A DNA stretch of 64,000 nucleotides, taken from positions 1,798,001-1,862,000 of the forward strand of contig NZ_OZ244708.1 of the NCBI RefSeq assembly GCF_965218915.1, read 5' to 3'. Positions 51,787 through 59,470 of this stretch are shown one piece after another. The notes under the pieces are model-generated. The model saw nothing but the letters and a program-made list of their open reading frames with translations, was not told the origin of the DNA and made no database searches. Origin of the DNA: Novosphingopyxis sp965218915. GTDB taxonomy: Bacteria > Pseudomonadota > Alphaproteobacteria > Sphingomonadales > Sphingomonadaceae. The position numbers and the translations under genes are program-made. Positions within the stretch are counted from its first letter, which is position 1. Each line of letters opens with the position of its first letter.

Positions 51787-53976
51787 CTATGGCGCGCGGG
51801 CCTTAGCCCGGTTGCTTCGGGCCGATTTGGTCTTGATCCGTCTGGCCTCCGGGCCACGCTCCAGCGTCGACCAGGGCAGATAACCGGTGCGCTCGGCGAC
51901 CGTGCGGGTTTTTGCTTCGGACAGATCGATCGACAAGCCGCCGCTACGTTCCAGACTGCGGCGGTCGACCTTCAGCCAGCGCGGGCGGCATGAATAGGGC
52001 AGCCAGCGGTCGCTGATCATGATGTCGGTCCGGCGGCAAAATGCGGCAAGCTCCATCGACGGCACGAGATAGCCGCTGCGCGTCGCCCCGATGGTCCAGA
52101 TGCGGCCGCCCCGTTTGAGCTGCACCACGCAGATATCGCTCGAGCAGCGAGCATTTTTCGCTTCGGCGATGGCTGACGCCTCCCCTGCCGCGCCGGCATT
52201 CTCACCAAGCAGTTCGCGAACATAATCGCCCGCAGTGCCGCGCAGCAGGGCGATCCCACTATGCCCATCGGCAAAGGCGATGTGGCGGCCGTCACCGGTG
52301 ACCAGTAGATCGGGCATCGGCGTTGCCGCCGCCATCGATCCGCCCAGCGCCAGCGGCAGCAGCCCCAGATATCGGACGCGCGTCTTGAGCAGACACAGCA
52401 TCAACCCGCCGCCGATCGCCAGACCGAAAGCGCTCGGTGCCATCGACGGCAATGTCGCGACCGAGCCGGGCTGGCTCGCCGTGACATGGGCGATGGTAAG
52501 CAGCAGTGCCAAAGCCCGCTCGCAAAGGAACCAGACCGGGCCTCCCAGCCCAACTGTATCGAGCAGCAGCGCCAGCGCCTCGAGCGGCATGATCACGAAA
52601 GTCGTCAGCGGAATCGCGAAAATATTGGCGATCGGGCCGTAAAGCCCGGCCTTGTGGAAATGATACATGGCGATCGGCATCAGCACGATTTCGACGACCA
52701 GCCCGGTGAGGAAAAGGCCCGCAACGAACCGCCACGTCCGCGAGAGCCAGCTCCTGTCCTTGCGCGAAACGAAGGCCTTTACCATAGGCAGCTCGTGAAG
52801 CGCGACGATTGCGATCACGGCGGCGAAGCTGAGCTGGAAGCTCGGTCCTGTCAGCGATTGCGGCCAGATAATCAGAACCAGCAACGCGCCTGCCGCAATC
52901 AGGCGAAGGCTGATGGCCTGCCTGCCCAACGCCATCGCGACCAGCACCAACAGCGTCGCGACGCAGGCGCGGATGGTGGGCACTTGTGCTCCGGTGAGAA
53001 GCGTATAACCCAGAGCCGCCACCGCCGCCGCCGCCGCCGCGACCACCGGCACCGGCACGCGCAGCGCCAGCGGGCCGATCAATGCGAGCAGCCGGCTCAC
53101 GAGCAGATAGATCGCGCCGACTACCGCGGTGACGTGCAGGCCGCTGATCGAGAGCAGGTGCGCCATGCCGCTACGACGCATAGCCTCGGCGTCGTCCTCG
53201 TCGATCGCACCCTTGTCTCCGGTCGCCAGCGTCGCGCCAAGCGCACCGGGCGCGCCGCTCATGCGCGATCGCACATGATCGGAAAGATCGCCGCGCCAGC
53301 GATGGAGGCGGCCTTGCGCGGGTCCTTGTCGCAGCAGCTCGAATGCGCCCAAGGTCGATCCGGTCGCGCCGAGGCCATCGAACCACGCGCGCGCGGCGAA
53401 ATCATAGCCGCCCGGCACGGCGGGACCGGCCGGCGGCATCAGCCGTGCCTTGGTACGGATGAAAGCATTCTCGCGTACCGTTTCGCTGCGCGCGGAGGCC
53501 GGCACGTTGAGCCGGATCGTCTCGGGCAAAGCGTCGGAGCCGATCGGATGGACGGTCCATCGAATCATCTTTCGCGCAGGAATACGCTCGACTTCCAAAA
53601 TGCGTCCGGTCACGCTGCCGAAATAGGGTCTGGCCAGAGTTTCGGGTGCCGCTGCCCCGGCGCGCCATGCGATATCCGCCGCTCCCAGCGCCAGGCACAT
53701 CCCGGCGATCGCAACCGCGGCCCCGATCCTGCTGGCATAATCCAGTCCATAACCAAGGCACAGCGCGGACAGCGTAAGCAACAGCAGCGGCGGCAGGACG
53801 GCGTTTCCAAAGGCGAACCAGAGCGCGATGCCCGCCCCGAAGACAACCACTGTCCATAGCGGCAATTGCTCGCGTTCGGCCTCGAGCAATTGCTCCGCGC
53901 GTGCGGCGATCCGCCGGAATGCGCCTAAGGGCCGCTCGCCTCCCGTTGAGGTACCATTATGCACAGCGGTCGCCAT
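51787..53976 (-). CDS. comEC: ComEC/Rec2-family DNA uptake channel protein
   Basis: Predicted inner-membrane channel for single-stranded DNA in transformation. 729 aa. Hydrophobic segments near 38-115, a DUF4131-like domain, then the Competence domain with MAHLLSISGLHVTAVVGAIYL and several TM helices. The C-terminal region keeps the general position of the metallo-beta-lactamase domain (LLVTGDGRHIAFADG...), but no HxHxDH metal site is visible, so the nuclease function seems lost, as in many alphaproteobacterial homologues. Together with dprA it suggests some capacity for DNA uptake. Confidence 0.88.
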   Translation of the reverse strand: MATAVHNGTSTGGERPLGAFRRIAARAEQLLEAEREQLPLWTVVVFGAGIALWFAFGNAVLPPLLLLTLSALCLGYGLDYASRIGAAVAIAGMCLALGAADIAWRAGAAAPETLARPYFGSVTGRILEVERIPARKMIRWTVHPIGSDALPETIRLNVPASARSETVRENAFIRTKARLMPPAGPAVPGGYDFAARAWFDGLGATGSTLGAFELLRQGPAQGRLHRWRGDLSDHVRSRMSGAPGALGATLATGDKGAIDEDDAEAMRRSGMAHLLSISGLHVTAVVGAIYLLVSRLLALIGPLALRVPVPVVAAAAAAVAALGYTLLTGAQVPTIRACVATLLVLVAMALGRQAISLRLIAAGALLVLIIWPQSLTGPSFQLSFAAVIAIVALHELPMVKAFVSRKDRSWLSRTWRFVAGLFLTGLVVEIVLMPIAMYHFHKAGLYGPIANIFAIPLTTFVIMPLEALALLLDTVGLGGPVWFLCERALALLLTIAHVTASQPGSVATLPSMAPSAFGLAIGGGLMLCLLKTRVRYLGLLPLALGGSMAAATPMPDLLVTGDGRHIAFADGHSGIALLRGTAGDYVRELLGENAGAAGEASAIAEAKNARCSSDICVVQLKRGGRIWTIGATRSGYLVPSMELAAFCRRTDIMISDRWLPYSCRPRWLKVDRRSLERSGGLSIDLSEAKTRTVAERTGYLPWSTLERGPEARRIKTKSARSNRAKARAP

Positions 53977-54246
53977 ATCGCTCTCATATCATAATTTCAT
54001 CGCGGCGGGCAGAGCGTCCCACCCGATTGGATTGTGCACTGCAACGCTCTTGACCTAAAGCGCTTCAATCCTCATTTCCTGTTCATGCGAAACGCCTTTG
54101 AGGCGGGCAGCGGCACTCGATCGAAGACGGCATCTTCCGCGCCTTCAGGCGCCGCCGACGCGTAGTAACGAATGCGAGCCGCAGCCCGAACTTGTGTCTG
54201 ACCTCCAGGCGCGGCGGCCCGCCACGAACATTCTACGGAGAACCAC

Positions 54247-55530
54247 ATGACCGACGTCGCCAAACTCGAGCTGAAGGGCGAAACCCATGAATTCCCCGTG
54301 CTGCATGGCAGCGAGGGCCCGGATGTGTTCGATATTCGCAAGCTCTACGGCAAGACGGACATGTTCACCTTCGATCCCGGTTTCAAATCGACCGCGAGCT
54401 GCGAATCCGGGCTGACCTTCATCGACGGGCAGGATGGCGTGCTGCTGCACCGCGGTTATCCGATCGGCCAGCTCGCCGAGCATTCCAGCTTCATGGAGGT
54501 CTGCTACCTCCTGTTGAACGGCGAGCTTCCGGGCCGCGAAGAGCTCGACAAGTTCAGCTGGACGATCACCCGCCACACCATGCTGCACGAACAGCTGCGC
54601 CAGCTGTTTTCCGGTTTTCGCCGCGATGCCCACCCGATGGCGGTAATGTGCGGCGTGGTCGGCGCGCTCAGCGCCTTCTACCATGACAGTACCGACATTC
54701 ACGATCCGAAGCACCGCATGATCTCGAGCCACCGGCTGATCGCGAAAATGCCGACGATCGCAGCCTGGGCATATAAATATTCGCTCGGCCAGCCTTTCGT
54801 CTATCCCGACAACAGCCTGTCCTATACCGGCAATTTCCTGCGCATGACCTTCGGCGTGCCCGCCGAACCCTATGAGGTCGATCCCGTCATCGAACAGGCG
54901 ATGGACCGCATTTTCATCCTCCATGCCGATCACGAGCAGAATGCGTCGACCTCGACCGTCCGGCTCGCCGGATCGTCGGGTGCCAATCCCTTCGCTTGCA
55001 TCGCGGCGGGCATCGCTTGCCTGTGGGGTCCGGCGCATGGCGGGGCGAACGAGGCGGCGCTCAACATGCTCCACGAGATCGGCACCCCCGATCGCATCCC
55101 GGAATATATCGAGCGCGCCAAGGACAAGGACGATCCGTTCCGCCTGATGGGCTTCGGCCACCGGGTCTACAAGAATTACGATCCGCGCGCGACGGTGATG
55201 CAGGAAACCGTGCGCGAGGTTTTCAAGGCGATGAACGTCAAGGATCCGGTGTTCGACGTCGCGCTGAAGCTTGAGGAAATGGCGCTGAACGACGACTATT
55301 TCAAAGAGAAGAAGCTGTTCCCGAATGTCGATTTCTATTCGGGCATCATCCTCTCGGCGATCGGGTTTCCCACCAGCATGTTCACGGCCCTTTTTGCGCT
55401 CGCCCGCACGGTCGGCTGGGTTGCGCAATGGAACGAGATGATTTCCGATCCCGGCCAGACCATCGGGCGCCCGCGCCAGCTCTACACCGGGCCCAAGCAG
55501 CGCGATTACGTCAAGCTCGGCGATCGCTAA
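54247..55530 (+). CDS. gltA: Citrate synthase (type II)
   Basis: First step of the TCA cycle. 427 aa, the length of the hexameric NADH-regulated type. N-terminal beta domain, then HADHEQNASTSTVR, AHGGANEAAL and the active-site GFGHRVYKNYDPRA (His). GGAG lies just before the ATG. The 270-bp gap to comEC contains no clear feature except a TTGACC near 54050 without a convincing -10. Confidence 0.97.
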   Translation: MTDVAKLELKGETHEFPVLHGSEGPDVFDIRKLYGKTDMFTFDPGFKSTASCESGLTFIDGQDGVLLHRGYPIGQLAEHSSFMEVCYLLLNGELPGREELDKFSWTITRHTMLHEQLRQLFSGFRRDAHPMAVMCGVVGALSAFYHDSTDIHDPKHRMISSHRLIAKMPTIAAWAYKYSLGQPFVYPDNSLSYTGNFLRMTFGVPAEPYEVDPVIEQAMDRIFILHADHEQNASTSTVRLAGSSGANPFACIAAGIACLWGPAHGGANEAALNMLHEIGTPDRIPEYIERAKDKDDPFRLMGFGHRVYKNYDPRATVMQETVREVFKAMNVKDPVFDVALKLEEMALNDDYFKEKKLFPNVDFYSGIILSAIGFPTSMFTALFALARTVGWVAQWNEMISDPGQTIGRPRQLYTGPKQRDYVKLGDR

Positions 55531-55561
55531 GATCAACCTTCAAAGACGCGATGCTCCCGGT

Positions 55562-56902
55562 TTAGGCCGGGGGCAGACTCAGGACGAAGCGCGCGCCCTT
55601 TTCGGCGTCCTCGATCGCCAGCTCGCCGCCCATCGCACGGGCCAGGCGGCGTGATATATAGAGACCGAGCCCGCTGCCGCCATCCGCCGCGCGTCCCAGC
55701 CTTTCGAATTGTTCGAAAACTCGCTCGCGGTCCTGCGGCTCGATACCCCTGCCCTCGTCCTCGACGATGATTGCGGGGCGGCCATCCTGCGCGATGTCGG
55801 CCGTTACGGTAACGGCCGTTCCGTCGGGCGAGTAGCGCACGGCGTTGCCGATCACATTGACAAGGATCTGCAGGATGCGGCGATATTCACCGGTAGCCGA
55901 CAGGCTTTCAGCCCCTCCTGGAGCGCGCAGACTGATATTGTGATCGGCTGCTCGCACGGCGAGCAGGCCCGCAGCGCGGCGGGCGAGTTCGCAGCAATCT
56001 ACCCGCTCCAGTTCGGTTATGACACCGGGTCGTTCGATGGTTTCGAGATCGCCGAAATCCTCTACCAGTTCCTTCAAATGGTTCGCTGCCGATGCGATAT
56101 CGCGTGCATAGCCTGCATAATTCTCACGAATTGCCCCGCGCAAGCGACCGTGAATGGTTTCGGCATTAGCGACGATGCGGCTCAGCGGCTGTTTCAGGTT
56201 GGCAGACATCAACTGCGCCGGGAATGGCGCCGATGTCTCGCCCGGTTTCATCGGTTCGGCCGGCAGACATTCGATCCGGCAGATATAGCCCGCGAAGTCG
56301 CCCTGCCCAGACAATAGGGGATGCCCGGAAAGCAGCACTGCGCCGTCGCCGATATGCGCCGCCTGATTCTTGAACGCCTGGCGCTCCGCTACCGCCTCGA
56401 TCACGGTGAAGCGCCCGGCGGCATCCGGTGTCAGCTTAAGCCATTCGGTGAGGCCGATGCCGATTTCGGGCTCATCTGGCGCGGTGACGGCATCATCGGC
56501 GGTGTAGGAGATAATCCGAAGAGAGGAATCCACCTGAACCTGGGCGCCCTTTCCGTCATCGTGCAAGCCCAAGGTAAAATGCTGCGATTTCATATCCTCA
56601 TCCTGCCGGTCGCGCTCCGACCAAGCGATGATATGAAAGGAGATGGCGTCGCGGTGCGGCTCGGTTTCGATCAGAAGACGATAATCCTTGTTCGCATCGG
56701 TCACCTCGACGGTGCGGGCCAGCTTCATTCCTAGTCGCTGCGACAAACGACATAGCGCGAGCAATTCCGGCAGAGCGATAACACCGTCGGCCTTTCCACC
56801 AGCGTGCAGCTGAAGGCGGCGCAGCGGCGGATCGGCCGAAAGCAGCTCGCCGCCGAAGCCGCATAGGCCGCAAATCGGTTCGCTCAATGCAAGACTACGC
56901 AT
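55562..56902 (-). CDS. Histidine-kinase-like protein lacking the phosphoacceptor His
   Basis: 446 aa from ATG 56902, no TM segment. The N-terminus has a CGLCGFGGEL stretch (CxxC, 11-14) and a PAS-like region. A HisKA-like helix pair starts at 230: LMSANLKQPLSRI aligns with the H-box SHELRTPL, putting Ala234 where the phosphorylated His should be. The HATPase_c domain is complete: NVIGNAVRYS (N box, 349-358), EDEGRGIEP (G1), FEQFERLG (F box) and GGSGLGLYI (G2). It should bind ATP but cannot autophosphorylate in the usual way. It overlaps the upstream unknown gene by 8 nt. Confidence 0.85.
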   Translation of the reverse strand: MRSLALSEPICGLCGFGGELLSADPPLRRLQLHAGGKADGVIALPELLALCRLSQRLGMKLARTVEVTDANKDYRLLIETEPHRDAISFHIIAWSERDRQDEDMKSQHFTLGLHDDGKGAQVQVDSSLRIISYTADDAVTAPDEPEIGIGLTEWLKLTPDAAGRFTVIEAVAERQAFKNQAAHIGDGAVLLSGHPLLSGQGDFAGYICRIECLPAEPMKPGETSAPFPAQLMSANLKQPLSRIVANAETIHGRLRGAIRENYAGYARDIASAANHLKELVEDFGDLETIERPGVITELERVDCCELARRAAGLLAVRAADHNISLRAPGGAESLSATGEYRRILQILVNVIGNAVRYSPDGTAVTVTADIAQDGRPAIIVEDEGRGIEPQDRERVFEQFERLGRAADGGSGLGLYISRRLARAMGGELAIEDAEKGARFVLSLPPA

Positions 56903-57827
56903 CGCCCGATCCTTTGGGTATCGCCCGGCGCTTCGGCAAAAGACGGCGCGCCGCGTCTTTTGCAATCTCGTCATAATAAGACATTTCCGGCGGCGGTTCA
57001 CTGCGCTGAAATAGAGCCAGCAGCGCCATCGCTTCATCGCGATCGAAATCGGCGGCGCGAAGCATGATTGCCAGACGAGGTCCGCCCTCAGTCATGATCC
57101 GGACGATCGCGTACCAGTCGCAATCGAGCTCGGCCGCAAGCGAACCGGCGAAAAGATCGAGGCCCACTCGTCGCGGTTGCCGCAGCTGACCGAACGCTCC
57201 TTCGCCAGCCAGTTGAACCGCAAGTTTCGTGGCAATGTGCGGAAGGCCTTTGGCTTCGTCATGCGCAGTGAGCAAATCGCGCGGCTCATTGCGGCGATTG
57301 CCGCCCTCCACGCCGAGCGAATGCAGCGCTGCATCGACCTGCTGCACGGCGAGCCGGAATAGCGGCGCAGCCAGATCCAAGCGGCCCGACAGGCGATAGG
57401 CAGAGGGACGACTGCGCGCGGACAGCAAATCGAGCGCGCTTTGGCCGACCAACGTTTCGTCATCGGCGGCGAAGCCTGCGAGCCAGGCGTTGGACTGACG
57501 CAGGTCGTGGGCTGTAATGCGCTGCGAAACGCGCAAAAATGCTGCATGAGCCATGAGAAACCAAAGCATGTGAGGATCATCGAGCAGACGATTTCGCTCG
57601 ACGATAGGCCAGCTCAGGCCGCGGTCCTCTCCCATCAGCTCGGCTTCGATCTGACCGACCAGAGTGAACAGGATCGCGCGCGCGGATGCCACTGAGGCGT
57701 CGTCGAGTGCAATCTGCGAACGCGGAAACAGGCGCGCGGACAGATCGGCGAGCAGCGCAGGTTGCTCGCGTTCTATCCGCTCCGCTGCCCGCAACAGGCT
57801 GGTCGGTCGCTGTCGGCCGTTCGCCAA
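56895..57827 (-). CDS. Uncharacterised alpha-helical protein, possibly DUF2336-like
   Basis: 310 aa, predominantly helical, no signal peptide or TM segment. LLRAAERIEREQPALLADLSARLFP and SVASARAILFTLVGQIEAEL resemble DUF2336 helical repeats, but I am not sure of the family. A second helical half (SYYDEIAKDAARRLLPKRRAI) ends in a basic tail. It is cotranslated with the histidine-kinase-like gene (8-nt overlap) and follows the membrane-protein gene by 46 bp, so it probably works with them. Confidence 0.55.
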   Translation of the reverse strand: MANGRQRPTSLLRAAERIEREQPALLADLSARLFPRSQIALDDASVASARAILFTLVGQIEAELMGEDRGLSWPIVERNRLLDDPHMLWFLMAHAAFLRVSQRITAHDLRQSNAWLAGFAADDETLVGQSALDLLSARSRPSAYRLSGRLDLAAPLFRLAVQQVDAALHSLGVEGGNRRNEPRDLLTAHDEAKGLPHIATKLAVQLAGEGAFGQLRQPRRVGLDLFAGSLAAELDCDWYAIVRIMTEGGPRLAIMLRAADFDRDEAMALLALFQRSEPPPEMSYYDEIAKDAARRLLPKRRAIPKGSGDA

Positions 57828-57873
57828 ATCGTTCCGCCTTGGTGATTCCAGCGCCCGGTCTACGAAATTTGCG

Positions 57874-59019
57874 TTAATTTGGCTTTAAGTCTGTTCGCTT
57901 CCGGCGTGCGATCGCCAATCGTTCGGCAGCAAGCGTGGTGAGGCAGAAGAGGCTGGTGATGCCGATAGCCTTGGCACCGAACGGAAAACTGGCGATGAGC
58001 AGAAACAGCGCGGTCACCGGAAGCAAAGGCACGATCATATTCCACGGTCGCGCTGGTGCCCGGATCGCGCACAGGCCGGCGGACAGGACCAATATCGCGC
58101 ATTCGACAAGCGCAATGTCCGCACGCCGGGAAAGCAACATCGTGCCAGCGGCCAATAGTGCGAAAGTTGCAATGCTGCGCCAGTCCGGCGCATCGCCATC
58201 GTGCCGGTCCGGGTGGAGCTTCGCCAGCGCGCGCTCGGCCATGAGGGCGGTCACTGCGACGGCGGATGCTCCCGCTATCGAACCGAAGAAACCGGCCATC
58301 GCAACCATTGTCGCCCCGACGATCGGGACGAAGGACAAGGGAGCACGCAGTTGCGGACGACGGCGCACCAGCGCCAGCAACGCGCCCGCGATCGGTCGCG
58401 TCAGCAGGCGGTCGAGCCAGTGACCCGACGCGCCGGCACCCAGTGCCGTCGTTTCGATCCGCCGTGCTGTTTCGCCCGTGTCGATGCGTATCGGCGCGGG
58501 CAGGTCGCGCTCCTCGTCTACATCGATGCGGCGTGCGCCATCCTGCGTTAGTTGGCGCAGCAAGGTCGAGGCGATATCCCAGCTTTCCGGCAGATCCGCG
58601 CCCGCCGAGACACCGCGGCGACCGAACATCGCCGCGCCCGCCCAAAAATGGTCGCGATCGAGCCGTTCCCACCCGCGCCCCTTGGTGACGAGCACCGCCT
58701 TGTCATATTGCTGGAGCCGATCAAATATTTCCGGCGTGATCCAGGCATCTCCTGCAACCAGCATCAATCTTGCCTCGGCGGGCAGCAGCGCGTCCAGTTC
58801 GGCCAACGAGCGATGGTAGGACGCGCCGAAACTGCGCGCCTTGATCTGGTCGACGATGCGCGCTGCATCGGTTGCCGGGATGTCTCCGGTGAGCAGGAAA
58901 CGTCGTATGCCGCTGCGCTCCAGCCCAGTGACCAGATGATTGACCGGCGATTGACCGAAGATCGCGGTGGGCACGCCGGTTTGGTCCGCGGTCACAGACA
59001 GGATAGCGAATTTTTCCAA
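57874..59019 (-). CDS. Unknown protein: nucleotidyltransferase-like domain plus five or six TM helices
   Basis: 381 aa. The N-terminal 195 residues look like a degraded sugar-nucleotidyltransferase fold (PTAIFGQSPVNHLVTGLERSGIRRFLL; LMLVAGDAWITPEIF; KAVLVTKGRGWERLDRDHFWAGAAMF). Residues 201-366 hold five or six TM helices introduced by WLDRLLTRPIAGALLALVRRRPQLRAPLSF. The layout recalls bifunctional IPCT/DIPP synthases (cytidylyltransferase plus CDP-alcohol phosphotransferase), but neither the GGxGTR loop nor the CDP-alcohol motif (DG...AR...D) is present, so activity is doubtful. The similarity is my inference from layout. Second gene of the operon starting with the HPt-like gene. Confidence 0.55.
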   Translation of the reverse strand: MEKFAILSVTADQTGVPTAIFGQSPVNHLVTGLERSGIRRFLLTGDIPATDAARIVDQIKARSFGASYHRSLAELDALLPAEARLMLVAGDAWITPEIFDRLQQYDKAVLVTKGRGWERLDRDHFWAGAAMFGRRGVSAGADLPESWDIASTLLRQLTQDGARRIDVDEERDLPAPIRIDTGETARRIETTALGAGASGHWLDRLLTRPIAGALLALVRRRPQLRAPLSFVPIVGATMVAMAGFFGSIAGASAVAVTALMAERALAKLHPDRHDGDAPDWRSIATFALLAAGTMLLSRRADIALVECAILVLSAGLCAIRAPARPWNMIVPLLPVTALFLLIASFPFGAKAIGITSLFCLTTLAAERLAIARRKRTDLKPN

Positions 59020-59076
59020 ATGGGCCTCCGCGCTTCGCTCTAAGGCGGGAGGTGCTGGCTGGCAATGCGCTGCGGA

Positions 59077-59382
59077 TCAATCGCCGGACTTTGGATCGTC
59101 CAGCGCCCCGGTCAGTTCGCGCAGGATGACCGGATCGCCCGGCGCTCCCTCGGCCGCATCCTCGGCCAAATGCTGGATCTCGCTCGCGCCGAAGCTGGCG
59201 GCGATTCCCTTGAGACGCAGCGCGGCGTAAAGCCAGTTGGCATCGCACCGGGCGCGCGACAGCAGGTCGATCTGGCGCCGCGCGCTCTCTTCGAACGCCC
59301 GCCGCAGTTCAATGACGAGCGCCTCGTCATTGCCCGCAACCTGCGCCAAAGCCGCGTCCAGAGCTCCATGATCGTAAGACAT
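59077..59382 (-). CDS. HPt-like protein lacking the phosphoacceptor His
   Basis: 101 aa single domain. The helix pattern and ALRLKGIAASFGASEIQHLAEDAAE match the HPt core AHxLKGxxxxxGA...LAxxLE, but Leu55 stands where the phosphorylated His is expected. The surrounding Lys58-Gly59 is intact. First gene of the minus-strand set and divergent from the coiled-coil gene with 88 bp between starts. It could bind a response regulator or a kinase without relaying phosphate. Confidence 0.75.
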   Translation of the reverse strand: MSYDHGALDAALAQVAGNDEALVIELRRAFEESARRQIDLLSRARCDANWLYAALRLKGIAASFGASEIQHLAEDAAEGAPGDPVILRELTGALDDPKSGD

Positions 59383-59470
59383 GGAAGTGGCTTATATGCG
59401 AACAGCCTTAACTTTGCGTTTCGCTTCGCCCGGGCTATGGTTGACACCGGTCCATAGCGGGGTTCGGGAC

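Noticed and set aside
53977..54246. Missing gltX between comEC and gltA as evidence for a deletion
   Set aside because: I recall gltX in this position in some sphingomonads, but the 270-bp gap shows no remnant and gene order varies; not enough to claim a loss.
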